NCBI GenBank assembly: GCA_964453115.1
Contig: CAYVRT010000003.1
Span: forward strand, 1 to 64,000
Direction: 5' to 3'
DNA: 64,000 bases
DNA from: JAIWNK01 sp964453115
GTDB taxonomy: Bacteria > Chloroflexota > Anaerolineae > Anaerolineales > Anaerolineaceae
Shown piece by piece: positions 48,812 to 58,100 of this stretch. The first letter of the stretch is position 1; every line of letters begins with the position of its first letter. Both the position numbers and the translations under genes were made by a program. The notes beneath the pieces are model-generated. The model saw nothing but the letters and a program-made list of their open reading frames with translations. It did no database searches and had not been told where the DNA came from.

Positions 48812-49747
48812 GTGACGACGGTTGACCTGGTCATTCCAGTTTATAATGAAGAGGCTGCCCTGCCAGCCTTTCATGCCCGGCTATGCCGGGCGCTTGCCGG
48901 GCTGCCGCAGCAGTTCCGCATTCTCTTCATCAATGATGGCTCGCGTGATGGAACGGGCGCTGTGTTGCGTTATCTTGCCAGCCAGGATGAGCGCCTGCAA
49001 GTGCTGGAATTGAGCCGCAATTTTGGGCATCAGGCCGCACTGACTGCCGGGCTGGATCGGGCAGAGGCTGATTTTGTCATCACGCTGGATGGCGATGGTC
49101 AACATCCGCCGGAGCGAATTGGTGAGATGCTGGCGCTGGCTGAGCAGGGGTATCAGGTTGTCCTGGCGCAGCGTGTCTCCGATCAAGGGGGCGGGGTCTT
49201 CAAGCGGTGGTCTTCGGATGGTTTCTACCGCCTGTTGAATTGGATTGGCGAGACGAACCTTCCGCCGGGTGTGGGCGATTTTCGCCTGCTGGCCCGTCCG
49301 GCGTTGCTGGCGTTGCGCCAAATGCCGGAATATCACCGTTTCCTGCGCGGCATGGTGGCCTGGATTGGCTATCGGACAATTATCCTGCCCTATGTTCCCC
49401 AGGCACGCCTGGCGGGGCGCTCCAAATATTCGCTGCGCAAGATGCTGCGCCTGGCGCTGGATGCGATTTTCTCCTTTTCGCTCGTTCCGCTTTATGCTGT
49501 GCTAACGCTTGGCGGCCTGTTTTTGTTGCTCGCACTGGTTGAGGCGGTTTATGTGCTACGTTTTTGGGTCACCGGCCAAACCAGCAGTCTGGCGCCTGGT
49601 TGGAGTTCGCTGATGTTTGTGCTGTTGATTGTTGGTGGGCTGGTGATGAGCAGCCTGGGCATCATCGGCCTGTATTTGGGCTACATTTTTCGCGAGGTCA
49701 AACACCGCCCGGTTTATCTTTTGCAGCAGGAGGAGCAGCAGCGATGA
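48812..49747 (+). CDS. family 2 glycosyltransferase, polyprenyl-phosphate type
   Basis: 311 aa, GTG start. The GT2 core has DLVIPVYNEEAALPAF, INDGSRDGTGAVL and the metal-binding TLDGDGQHPPERI, then RVSDQGGGVFKRWSS and DFRLLARPALLAL. Two C-terminal hydrophobic segments (AVLTLGGLFLLLALVEAVYVL, MFVLLIVGGLVMSSLGIIGLYLGYIF) are typical of GtrB/dolichol-phosphate-mannose-synthase-like proteins that charge a lipid carrier. The next gene overlaps its stop by ATGA and is a large membrane protein, so a transfer of the lipid-linked sugar is plausible. Confidence 0.92.
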   Translation: MTTVDLVIPVYNEEAALPAFHARLCRALAGLPQQFRILFINDGSRDGTGAVLRYLASQDERLQVLELSRNFGHQAALTAGLDRAEADFVITLDGDGQHPPERIGEMLALAEQGYQVVLAQRVSDQGGGVFKRWSSDGFYRLLNWIGETNLPPGVGDFRLLARPALLALRQMPEYHRFLRGMVAWIGYRTIILPYVPQARLAGRSKYSLRKMLRLALDAIFSFSLVPLYAVLTLGGLFLLLALVEAVYVLRFWVTGQTSSLAPGWSSLMFVLLIVGGLVMSSLGIIGLYLGYIFREVKHRPVYLLQQEEQQR

Positions 49748-51819
49748 GCTTGCTCAACCGCCTTCGCGGCCCACAAAACGGGCCGCTTCGCATCTTTTTG
49801 TTCGGCGCTGGGGCGCCATTTGTCCTGCTGGCAGTAGCCATCCTCAGCTATGGGCTGCTATCTCTGTTGGATGGTAGCCTGGGTTTCTATTGGGATGATT
49901 TTCCCTTTGCCTGGATTGCGGAACAGTATGGCAGCGCTGGCCTGGAGCGTTATTTTTCAACCAATCGTCCCTATTGGGGGCTGCTCTATCAATTCAGCAC
50001 CAGCCTGATTCCTACCACCACTCCCTGGCCCTGGCAGTTGTTTGGGCTGGCCTGGCGCTGGGTGAGCGCGCTGGCCTGTTGGCTGCTGGTGCGGCGTGCC
50101 TGGCCGGGCCGACCGCAGCTTGCGCTGGGGTGTGCGCTGCTCTTCCTGGTTTACCCCGGGTTTGGACAGCAATTCATTGGCTTGATGTATGGGCATTTCT
50201 TCATTGTTATTTCGGCCTGGCTGTTTTCATTCTATGCGAGCCTGCGCGCCTTGCAAGCCACGCGCCGGGCTGCTCAAGCGGCCTGGCTGGTGCTGGCGCT
50301 GTTGTTGAGCATCCTCAACTTGCTGACGATGGAATATTTCTTCCTGCTTGAATTGCTGCGCTTGCCCCTGCTGATGATGCAGTTCCCCGCCGAGCAGCGT
50401 TCGCTCCGCAGCCCACAGAACGGGCCGCTTCGCAGCCCACAGAACGGGCCGCTTTGCAGCCCACACCTGCTCCTGCCGCTGTTGACCTTCGTTGGCGTTG
50501 GCATCTGGCGGGCCTTTTTCTTTCCCTATCAAACGCAAAACTATCAGCCAAAACTGGAGAACCTCTTTGCTTTGGCGGGCGAGGTGCTGCGCTCGCTGTG
50601 GGTGACCGGTGTGCAGGCCTGGCTGCATGCTTTTTCTCTGCCAACGCCTGAAGATGGCAGCCGGGTCACGCTTCTCTTTGCGGCGCTGGTGGGTGGCAGT
50701 TTGCTGGGGCTGCTGGTGTTGTGGTGGAAGCCTGCCAATGGCTCGTTCTCTCGGGCGGGTGACTCCTGGCAACCAGCGCTACTGGGCGCACTGGGGCTGT
50801 TGATTGCCGGCGGTCCGTTCTGGCTGACGGGGTTGCCGCCGCGCTTGACCTTTCCAAACGACCGTTTCACCCTGCCCTTTATGTTTGGTAGCTGTTTGCT
50901 GGTTGCCGGGCTGCTCGAACGCCTCGCCACCCGGCGGCGAGAGGGCGCTCTGCTGGCAAGCCTGATTTTGCCGGTGCTGGTTTCTTTCTCAATCGGTGCC
51001 CAATTTTTGAACGCCAATGCCTACCGCCGCGATTGGGCGATGCAACGCAGCCTGTTCTGGCAGCTGAGCTGGCGCGCCCCCGCCATTCAGCCCGGCACGA
51101 TGCTGCTCTCCAACGACCTGCCAATGCGCGCCTATTCCGACAATTCCCTCACTGCGCCGTTGAATTGGATCTACAGCGGCTCGGACCCCAAACCAACCCT
51201 CGAATATTTGCTGCTCTGGCCTTCCGTGCGAGAGGATAGCGTTTTGCAACGCTATCAGCCTGGCCTGGCAATTGAGAAGGATTATCTGGCCGCACATTTC
51301 TATGGCAGCACGGATCAAGTTGTGGCCTTCTACTTCAACCCGCCCGGCTGTTTGCGCATTCTTGACCCGGCGATTGAGAGCGATAATCAAACCTTGCCGG
51401 CGCAGCTGCGTGAGGCCGCGACCCTCTCTGACACGCGCTGGATTGTCAACGGGCCGCCGGCACAGTTGCCACCTACGCTATATGGCAGCGAACCGGCACA
51501 TGGCTGGTGCTATTATGTTGCGAAGGCCGACTTGGCCCGGCAGCAGGGCGATTGGCAGGCGGTTGCTGTGCTGGGCGATGCTGCCTTTGCGCTGGGCGAT
51601 TACCCCAACGACCCGGCGGAACGCATGCCCTTCATTGAAGGCTATGCCCATGTGGGCCGCTGGCAGGAAGCCGTGCAGTTGACGCAGGAATCCCTATCCG
51701 TTACACCGTTGATGCAGCCGCCGCTCTGTGCTTTGTGGCAGCGCATTGGCGAACAAACACCCGATAGCCCCGAACAGCAGGCGGCGCTGGCCGCGTTGCC
51801 CTGCCCGACGGGGCGCTAA
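49744..51819 (+). CDS. large polytopic membrane protein with in-frame 24-nt repeats, possible GT-C-like
   Basis: 691 aa from the ATG at 49744 (ATGA overlap with the glycosyltransferase). About eleven membrane helices are followed from about residue 430 by a soluble domain that ends in helical-repeat-like segments (ADLARQQGDWQAVAVLGDAAFALGDY, RWQEAVQLTQESLSV). An early Asp pair in LGFYWDDFPFAWIAEQ, after the first helix, would fit a GT-C glycosyltransferase that uses the lipid-linked sugar made by its neighbour; this is inference. It carries three 24-nt hairpin units in frame (49765, 50407, 50431), encoding RGPQNGPL and SPQNGPL peptides. Confidence 0.72.
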   Translation: MSLLNRLRGPQNGPLRIFLFGAGAPFVLLAVAILSYGLLSLLDGSLGFYWDDFPFAWIAEQYGSAGLERYFSTNRPYWGLLYQFSTSLIPTTTPWPWQLFGLAWRWVSALACWLLVRRAWPGRPQLALGCALLFLVYPGFGQQFIGLMYGHFFIVISAWLFSFYASLRALQATRRAAQAAWLVLALLLSILNLLTMEYFFLLELLRLPLLMMQFPAEQRSLRSPQNGPLRSPQNGPLCSPHLLLPLLTFVGVGIWRAFFFPYQTQNYQPKLENLFALAGEVLRSLWVTGVQAWLHAFSLPTPEDGSRVTLLFAALVGGSLLGLLVLWWKPANGSFSRAGDSWQPALLGALGLLIAGGPFWLTGLPPRLTFPNDRFTLPFMFGSCLLVAGLLERLATRRREGALLASLILPVLVSFSIGAQFLNANAYRRDWAMQRSLFWQLSWRAPAIQPGTMLLSNDLPMRAYSDNSLTAPLNWIYSGSDPKPTLEYLLLWPSVREDSVLQRYQPGLAIEKDYLAAHFYGSTDQVVAFYFNPPGCLRILDPAIESDNQTLPAQLREAATLSDTRWIVNGPPAQLPPTLYGSEPAHGWCYYVAKADLARQQGDWQAVAVLGDAAFALGDYPNDPAERMPFIEGYAHVGRWQEAVQLTQESLSVTPLMQPPLCALWQRIGEQTPDSPEQQAALAALPCPTGR
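49765..49788 (+). repeat. 24-nt palindromic unit, copy 1
   Basis: Arms GCGGCCC (49766-49772) and GGGCCGC (49780-49786) flank a 7-nt centre and would form a perfect hairpin. It lies in frame near the start of the membrane protein and is closely related to the tandem copies at 50407-50466. Confidence 0.85.
50407..50466 (+). repeat. 24-nt palindromic unit, two tandem copies plus a partial third
   Basis: Two identical units (50407-50430, 50431-50454) and a 12-nt partial copy (50455-50466) occur in frame, about 640 bp downstream of copy 1. Each has arms GCAGCCC and GGGCCGC, differing from copy 1 by two substitutions. They fall in a cytoplasmic-side loop between membrane segments. Confidence 0.88.
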
Positions 51820-51842
51820 TTTTCATTTCACGGAGGTTTTGC

Positions 51843-52859
51843 ATGAAATTTCTGATCACCGGCGGGGCCGGCTACATTGGCAGCACCATCGCTTCGGCGT
51901 TGGAAGATGCCGGACACACCCCCATCATCCTCGATTCACTCATCACCGGCCAAAAAGCATTCACTGAAGGGCGCATCTTCTATCATGCCGACATCGCTGA
52001 TTCCGAGATAGTGCGGCGCATCTTTGCCGAACACCCCGACATCTACGCTACCGTTCATTGTGCGGCGCTGATCATCGTCCCTGAATCTACCGAACGACCC
52101 TACGAATACTATCGTGAGAATGTTGCCAAATCGGTTGAATTGTTCCATACCCTGAACGAAGTGGGCTGCAAGCGGGTTGTTTTCAGCTCCTCGGCCTCGC
52201 TTTATGACACTGTCCCCGGCTTCATGGTCACCGAAGACTCGCCGCTGCGCCCGAACTGCCCCTATGCCCGCACCAAGTATATGATGGAGATGGTGCTGAA
52301 GGATTTTTGCTATGCTTATGGCATGAAGGGCATTGCCCTGCGTTACTTCAACCCGATTGGTGCCGACCCCAGGCTGCGTTCCGGCATTCACGTCCCTAAC
52401 CCGTCGCTGGTGCTGGCGCGCATGGTTGAAGCAGAAATTGGCAAAGTGCCGCATTTTGACATTACCGGCACAACCTGGCCGACGCGCGATGGCACAGGCA
52501 TCCGCGACTATGTCCATGTTTGGGATCTGGCCAATGCACATGTGCTGGCGTTGACCGATTTTGACACCGCATTTGAGCGCGCTGGCGAGGCTGGTGCGAG
52601 CAATTATCTGGTAATTAACCTTGGCTCTGGCAATGGCGTAACCGTGCGCGAACTGGTGACCGCTTTTGAGCGCGTTGTTGGTCACCCAATCAACAAGCGT
52701 GAAATGCCGCCGCGCCCCGGTGATGTGGCCGGTGCCTATGCCAATGCTGATGCTGCTGCCCGTTTGCTGGGCTGGAAGCCCCAATTGTCCATTGAAGATG
52801 CGGTGCGTGATGCCCTGGCCTGGGCTGAAAAACGCCCCGCCATCCTCGGCTACAAGTAA
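51843..52859 (+). CDS. galE: UDP-glucose 4-epimerase family protein
   Basis: 338 aa. The NAD-binding Rossmann motif is FLITGGAGYIGSTIASAL and the SDR catalytic motif YARTKYMME, with Ser in FSSSASLYD. Later signatures include RYFNPIGADP, GTGIRDYVHVWDLANAHV and LGSGNGVTVRELV. It interconverts UDP-glucose and UDP-galactose. CGGAGG precedes the ATG by 8 nt. It follows glycosyltransferase genes and may supply them. The serpin gene starts 11 nt after the stop. Confidence 0.93.
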   Translation: MKFLITGGAGYIGSTIASALEDAGHTPIILDSLITGQKAFTEGRIFYHADIADSEIVRRIFAEHPDIYATVHCAALIIVPESTERPYEYYRENVAKSVELFHTLNEVGCKRVVFSSSASLYDTVPGFMVTEDSPLRPNCPYARTKYMMEMVLKDFCYAYGMKGIALRYFNPIGADPRLRSGIHVPNPSLVLARMVEAEIGKVPHFDITGTTWPTRDGTGIRDYVHVWDLANAHVLALTDFDTAFERAGEAGASNYLVINLGSGNGVTVRELVTAFERVVGHPINKREMPPRPGDVAGAYANADAAARLLGWKPQLSIEDAVRDALAWAEKRPAILGYK

Positions 52860-52870
52860 AGGAAATTGCC

Positions 52871-53953
52871 ATGTCATCTCCAAACCTTGCCCCTGCCTGG
52901 AATGCCTTTGGGCTGCGGCTGTTGCGTCATTGGGCGCAGACAGAGCCTGCCAAAAACCTGGTCTTTTCTCCGGCCAGTGTCCTTGCTGCCCTGCTGATGG
53001 CCTGGAGCGGCGCCCGACAGCAAACGGCTGCTGAACTGGGCGCGGTGCTTGGTTTGGGGATGATGGACAGCGAAACTGCCCTGACGGCCGGGGCAGCGCT
53101 GCTGCGCCTGTCGCAGACGGAGCCGCAGGTGACTCTGCACAGCGCCAATGGCCTGTGGACAGCCGCAGACCTCATGCCCGAATTTGTGGCGCGCTGTCAG
53201 CACAGCCTGGGTGCCGGGCTGGAGCGCATGGGCGAGCCGTCCGAAACAGCCGAGCGCATCAATGCCTGGGTATCTGAGCAGACGCGTGGCAAAATTGGCG
53301 ACCTGCTGCAAGCCGCTGACCTGGCTGGCGCGTTGCTCGTGCTGGTCAATGCCCTCTATTTCAAAGGACAATGGCAACGCCCCTTTGACCCGCAATCCAC
53401 TGTGCCGGGGAATTTCCACCCGCTCGACGGCGAGCCGCAGCCGGTCTCTTTCATGCAGCGAAAAGGGCGCATCTCGGTGCTGGAGAATGATCATTGCCAG
53501 GCCGTAGCCTTGCCTTATGGCAGCGGACGTTTTCGGATGGAGTTGTTCCTGCCGCGCCAGGGTAGCCCGGCCAATGTGTTTGAACAACCGCTGCCAGTCT
53601 TTGCAGCACGCAGCGTTCAGCTGCGCCTGCCGCGCTTTGCATTGGAGAGCCGGCTGGATCTGATCCCGGCCTTGCAAGCCAGCGGGATTGCCTCTGCTTT
53701 TGGCGAGGCCGCCGATTTCAGCGGCATGGCAACCGGCGGGCTGTTCATCCATCGGGCCTTGCACAAGGCCCGCCTGGAAGTCAACGAGCAAGGCAGTGAG
53801 GCCGCAGCTGCCACGGCACTTGCCATGCCGCGCGGCGCCCGACCCGCAAAAACACTTGAATTGACCTTTGACCGCCCCTTTGCCTGCCTGTTGCGTGACA
53901 CAAGCAGCGACCTGGTTTTGTTCCAGGCACTCATCTTTGACCTTGCGGAATAG
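52871..53953 (+). CDS. serpin-family protease inhibitor
   Basis: 360 aa, no signal peptide, so presumably cytoplasmic. Serpin landmarks are NLVFSPASVLAALLMAWSGARQQTAAEL at the start, ALYFKGQWQRPFDP, FHPLDGEPQPVSFMQRKG, the hinge and reactive loop EVNEQGSEAAAATALAMPRGARP, and the C-terminal FDRPFACLLRDTSSDLVLFQALIFD. The hinge has Gly at P15 and Ala at P12-P9, as in inhibitory serpins, so it probably traps a serine or cysteine protease by the suicide-substrate mechanism. The exact P1 residue is uncertain (Arg or Gly). A GNAT gene follows 9 nt later. Confidence 0.92.
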   Translation: MSSPNLAPAWNAFGLRLLRHWAQTEPAKNLVFSPASVLAALLMAWSGARQQTAAELGAVLGLGMMDSETALTAGAALLRLSQTEPQVTLHSANGLWTAADLMPEFVARCQHSLGAGLERMGEPSETAERINAWVSEQTRGKIGDLLQAADLAGALLVLVNALYFKGQWQRPFDPQSTVPGNFHPLDGEPQPVSFMQRKGRISVLENDHCQAVALPYGSGRFRMELFLPRQGSPANVFEQPLPVFAARSVQLRLPRFALESRLDLIPALQASGIASAFGEAADFSGMATGGLFIHRALHKARLEVNEQGSEAAAATALAMPRGARPAKTLELTFDRPFACLLRDTSSDLVLFQALIFDLAE

Positions 53954-53962
53954 GAGCCTGCC

Positions 53963-54439
53963 ATGCAATCTTCAACCTGGACAATTCGTCTCGCTACTGC
54001 TGAAGACATTCCAACCCTCGTTCAGCGCCGGTTGGATATGTTTCTTGACATGTCCCCCGATGTAGAGCCGCAGCGTCTTGAAGCCCTGCGCCAGCCAACC
54101 GCAGACTATCTCCAACATGCCATTCCGAGCGGTGAATTTCTGGCCTGGGTGGTTGAAGCAGCCGGTGAGATCATCGGTTCGGCTGCGGTCATCCTGCATA
54201 GCAAACCGCCGGGCCTGCGCAACATCACCGGACGCGAGGGCTATATTTTGAGCGTTTATGTAGACCCGGCCTGGCGGCGCAAGGGGATTGCCAAAGCGTT
54301 GATGAATACCATTCTGGACTATTTGCGCCAGAACGGCGTCGGCAGCGCTTATTTGCATGCCAGTGCTGAGGGGCGCTTCGTCTATGAACAGCTTGGCTTT
54401 AGCGACGTGCCCAGCGCCATGCGGTTGCGGCTCATTTAG
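53963..54439 (+). CDS. GNAT N-acetyltransferase
   Basis: 158 aa. WTIRLATAEDIPTLVQRRLDMF at the start, ILSVYVDPAWRRKGIAKALMNTILDYL with the R-R-K-G-I-A acetyl-CoA loop, and the closing YEQLGFSDVPSAMRL are standard GNAT features. Substrate unknown. AGGAG precedes the ATG by ~6 nt. It overlaps the convergent secreted-protein gene by 4 nt. Confidence 0.9.
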   Translation: MQSSTWTIRLATAEDIPTLVQRRLDMFLDMSPDVEPQRLEALRQPTADYLQHAIPSGEFLAWVVEAAGEIIGSAAVILHSKPPGLRNITGREGYILSVYVDPAWRRKGIAKALMNTILDYLRQNGVGSAYLHASAEGRFVYEQLGFSDVPSAMRLRLI

Positions 54440-57400
54440 CGCACCAGGATAGGCAAAAACAGGTCGAGCGGAAGATAGACAAGCAAGCGATAGTGTGTGT
54501 TGCTGCCAGCCAGGCGCGGCTCCGAGGGTAGCACCTGCGCCCGATAGACCTGCCCGGCCAATGTCCTCCAGCGCAAGGCGCAGCCCTGCCCCAGGTTGGA
54601 TGAGCGGCAGCTGCCCAGCGGAACCTGCCCGGTTTCATCAAACAGGGTCAGTTCCACGGCAGCCCCGCCACCCAATGAAAAGGCCTGTAACACCAGGTCG
54701 CTCTCCGCCTCTGCCTGAAAGACCACCCAATCGGCATCTTGCAGGCCGCACAGGTTGCGCTGCGAGAGGGCCTCGGGAGGCAGGGCCGCGATTGGCAAAT
54801 CGTCGCCATCTTCGGCTGCATCGGGGCTGCAATTGGCCTCCAGGGTTGTGCGCGTCGTTTGCGTGGTGGTGTTGCCGGCCCCATCCATCAGTTCCAGGCG
54901 AAATTCAACCGCATCGCCAAAATTTCCCAGCCACCAGGTGCTGCGCTGGGCCTGGTGCAGTGGCAGGGGCTGCCAATTGCCATTCGGCAGCAAACGATAG
55001 GCCAGGTTTTGCGCCGCCAGGCCAGTTTGCGCATCCTGCGCCTGCCAGGTGAGTTGCACCGCCGTTGAAGCGCTCGCCTCGGGCAGCGGCGTCAGGTTGA
55101 GCAGAGGTGGTTGGTCATCCACGCGCAGCCACAGCAGCCAGGCAGCATGGCGATTGCCGGCTGCGTCTACGGCAATGGCAACCAGGGCGCTGTTGTGCAT
55201 CTCCCCGAGCAGCGTTGGGTCGAGCCAGGCCGTCCAGCCATCGCTGCCATCTGCATCGCTGCCCAATGGCAGCCAGATCGCGTTTACCCCATCCGGGCTG
55301 CGCCAGTAAAAATCTACCCAGGCTATCCCGCTCCCAGCATCTTCGGCCTGCACGGCAATGGTGAAGGGCTGAGCGCCTGGCACCCAGCCATTGAGGTTGG
55401 GGAAGAGCCAGGTCAGCGTGGGCGGAAGATCATCCACCAGCCGCTCCAGCGTGTAGCTGCCTTGCACACCGGGGTGGTTGGCGGCCATCAGGCGCAGAGA
55501 ATAATCGCCATCTTGCGGTAAAACAGAGAAAAGCGGCCCCTCTCCGGTCATCAGCAAGCGCCCTTGCGGATCGAGGAGTTCCAATTGCAGCGGCAGGCCA
55601 CTGCTGCGCACCAACAAAGCCTGACCTTGCAACCCGGCGATTGGATAGACATCCACATCTCCGTTTGGGCAAATTTCAGCCGTGAGGGTTGGGGTGGGCC
55701 AGTCAAGCGGATCCTGACAAGCTGGCGGGGAGGATAATTCGCCCACCCAAACATTGTCCACCAACCAGCCGGCGCCGAGGTTGAATTGTTCATCCAGGGT
55801 GTCGAAGTGAAAGCGCAGACGCACGGTTTGCCCGGCATAGGCCGAAAGATCAAAGGTTGGCGATTCAAGCCAGGGGCCATTGGGTTGCCCAATCAGCAGC
55901 CCATCTGGCAAGTCGAAAAACGGGCCGCCATCCAGGCTGAGCTGCAAGCGGCGCTGATCCCAAAAGGTGCGCCGGTCTTCCACCCCCACCTGCTGCAAAA
56001 AACGCAGCCCATAGCTGCCCCCGGCCGGCAAGAGAATCGGCGGCGAGGTCAGGTCCCCGGCCCCGGCATAGCTGCTGCCATCGCCAAAGGCAGCGGCAGC
56101 AGTGCGCCAGGCCCAGCCATTGCCAAACGTCCAATCTGGCGGTTGGGCTGCAAAGTCCTGTTGATAGGGCGGGCTGTGCGGCGGATGGGATGGCAGGCTG
56201 CCCGGCGCAACGGTGAAGGTGGTTTCAGCGCTGTTGCTGCCGGCCGTGTTCTCAACCGTCACGCGCCAGCGGTAGCTGCCGGGTGGCAAGCTGCCAACAG
56301 ACCAAAAGACCTGTTCTGCCCAGGGTTGTTCGGCGAACAAGAGTTGTGCATCGTTTGGGCCATAGAGCTGTGCAGCGGAGCGCAATGCGCCCTCGCTGTG
56401 CCAGGAGAGGGTGAGCGAATCGGCAGCTGTTGGGCTGTTGGGGAGAATCAACTGTGGCGCAGGCGGCAGCGTGCTGCGCGCTTGGACACGCAGCGAAGAG
56501 ACCTGATTGGCCTGAATGCGGTTATCGGCCAGGTTGCGGTCATCGGTCTCAAAGCTCTCCTCGCGACCGGTGAAATAGCCATTGGCAAACAGCACCAGGC
56601 GCACATCCCGGCCTACCCGGAGCGACTCGATGTTGTTGTTGCCAATGCTGCCAAATTCGCCGGGCGAATTGTACCCGCCCAGGTCAAAGACCTTGCAATT
56701 GCCCTGTCCATTGGCGTCGGCAAAGATGGCGGCCTGATCGTCATCGGGGATGCAGGCCGGGGCGCTGTTTTGGGCACACATGGCATTGTTGAGCAGTGAG
56801 CGGGCCGAAAGTGGGCCAAGCTGATTGCCTTCCCGGTCTTCGATGCGCAGGGCCAGGTCCAGTGGCCCAACCGGAACACCGGATGCGCACAGGTCCAGGG
56901 TTGTCTCAAAGGTGGCCGTTGTTGGGGCGTTGCCTAGTTCGTGCCAGCTGCCGGCCCAGCGCCCCAGCAGGGTGACACGCTGCACCCCTTCGCGGTCACT
57001 GCTCCAACCGCTGACCGTTAGCCAGCGGCTGCTCAGGGTTGTGCCGTGCGTCGGTGCGCTCAACCCGCCGCTCGGCGGATAGGCAGCCAGATTGCCGGAA
57101 ACATAGCCATCGCCCGCGAGACATTCCGTGCCATATTCCGGCCAGTTCTGCGCTTCGTAACAGGTGCGCGGTCGCCCGCCATTGATGCTGACATCATCAA
57201 AGGTAATATCTACCGAGGGGCCCCAGTAATAGGTTGTGGGGTTGGTAAAGACGTGAAAATGAAGGTGATGGCCGGTGCTGTAGCCGGTATCATCCACATC
57301 CGCAATGTATTGGCCCTGCAAAACCGGCACTCCGGCGCTGCGCAGCCCGGACGGGATGGAGGCATGGGCAATGTGCAGGTAGAGCTGATAGGAAGTGGGA

Positions 57401-58092
57401 TTGGTGCTTGTATCCTTGAGGACGATGTAATTTGAGCAGCTGTGATCGCCATTTTGGCAGCCATCGTAAAAGCGCCACACCTCGCCAGCCCGCGCCGCCA
57501 GGAGCGGGAACATTGTCCCATCGGCGAAGTCATAGGCATAGTAACAATCGGATTCATAGCGGCAGGAGAAATAGATGAGAAAATGCCCGATGCTGCCTTC
57601 GAGGAGCTTGGAACGCCCCGGCGCCCAGGGCAGGCGGTAACCGCTGAAGGTCAGCGGCTGTTGCACAGCCGGGGCGGGCGGCGCAGCAAAATTTTGCTTC
57701 AGGTCGGCTGTCAGCAGTTCCTGCGGCAGGGCAGCCAACGTCTCGGCCCAGTCGGCATCCACTTGCAAGGTCAGCTTCCAGGCAGCCGGGTCATTGACGT
57801 TTGCGCCCAACTGTTGGGCAATGGCCAGCCCTGGCTCGGTTGCCAGCCTGCGCCCAGTTTCGCGCTCCACCAGTGCCAGCCAGAGCAAAACTGTGCGTCC
57901 GTCGCGGCTGCTCTCCATCCGGTCAATCGCTACCTCGTAGACCACGAAGGCCAGCACATCCGTTTGCCGGTCTTGCACTGCCTGACGCAATGCCGCCTGC
58001 AAGGTGTGTTGCGGCGGTGGTGGCGTTAGTGCTACACCTGCTGCAACCAACATCAGCGCCAGCAAGCCACTCACCAGGCGAAGAATTTTCAT
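54436..58092 (-). CDS. secreted M23-family/beta-gamma-crystallin multidomain protein with LP C-terminal tail
   Basis: 1218 aa. A signal peptide (MKILRLVSGLLALMLVAAGVAL) leads into an N-terminal domain, then an M23 fold at about residues 160-290 (YYAYDFADGTMF, LYLHIAHASIP, and HHLHFHV with the HxH motif). About 455-540 is a beta/gamma-crystallin domain (AAIFADANGQGNCKVFDLGGYN, FANGYFTGREESFE). Ig-like/fibronectin-like, MAM-like (FGNGWAWRT ... VRLRFHFDTLDEQF) and PPC-like domains follow. The protein ends LPLDLFLPILVR. It is paralogous to the 60149 gene across its whole length and probably acts on or binds peptidoglycan outside the cell. AAGGAG precedes the ATG. Confidence 0.9.
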   Translation of the reverse strand: MKILRLVSGLLALMLVAAGVALTPPPPQHTLQAALRQAVQDRQTDVLAFVVYEVAIDRMESSRDGRTVLLWLALVERETGRRLATEPGLAIAQQLGANVNDPAAWKLTLQVDADWAETLAALPQELLTADLKQNFAAPPAPAVQQPLTFSGYRLPWAPGRSKLLEGSIGHFLIYFSCRYESDCYYAYDFADGTMFPLLAARAGEVWRFYDGCQNGDHSCSNYIVLKDTSTNPTSYQLYLHIAHASIPSGLRSAGVPVLQGQYIADVDDTGYSTGHHLHFHVFTNPTTYYWGPSVDITFDDVSINGGRPRTCYEAQNWPEYGTECLAGDGYVSGNLAAYPPSGGLSAPTHGTTLSSRWLTVSGWSSDREGVQRVTLLGRWAGSWHELGNAPTTATFETTLDLCASGVPVGPLDLALRIEDREGNQLGPLSARSLLNNAMCAQNSAPACIPDDDQAAIFADANGQGNCKVFDLGGYNSPGEFGSIGNNNIESLRVGRDVRLVLFANGYFTGREESFETDDRNLADNRIQANQVSSLRVQARSTLPPAPQLILPNSPTAADSLTLSWHSEGALRSAAQLYGPNDAQLLFAEQPWAEQVFWSVGSLPPGSYRWRVTVENTAGSNSAETTFTVAPGSLPSHPPHSPPYQQDFAAQPPDWTFGNGWAWRTAAAAFGDGSSYAGAGDLTSPPILLPAGGSYGLRFLQQVGVEDRRTFWDQRRLQLSLDGGPFFDLPDGLLIGQPNGPWLESPTFDLSAYAGQTVRLRFHFDTLDEQFNLGAGWLVDNVWVGELSSPPACQDPLDWPTPTLTAEICPNGDVDVYPIAGLQGQALLVRSSGLPLQLELLDPQGRLLMTGEGPLFSVLPQDGDYSLRLMAANHPGVQGSYTLERLVDDLPPTLTWLFPNLNGWVPGAQPFTIAVQAEDAGSGIAWVDFYWRSPDGVNAIWLPLGSDADGSDGWTAWLDPTLLGEMHNSALVAIAVDAAGNRHAAWLLWLRVDDQPPLLNLTPLPEASASTAVQLTWQAQDAQTGLAAQNLAYRLLPNGNWQPLPLHQAQRSTWWLGNFGDAVEFRLELMDGAGNTTTQTTRTTLEANCSPDAAEDGDDLPIAALPPEALSQRNLCGLQDADWVVFQAEAESDLVLQAFSLGGGAAVELTLFDETGQVPLGSCRSSNLGQGCALRWRTLAGQVYRAQVLPSEPRLAGSNTHYRLLVYLPLDLFLPILVR

Positions 58093-58100
58093 CCGTCTCC

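Noticed and set aside
50407..50466. Tandem 24-nt units as a CRISPR or satellite array
   Set aside because: Copies abut without spacers, are in frame within a coding region, and there are only two and a half of them.
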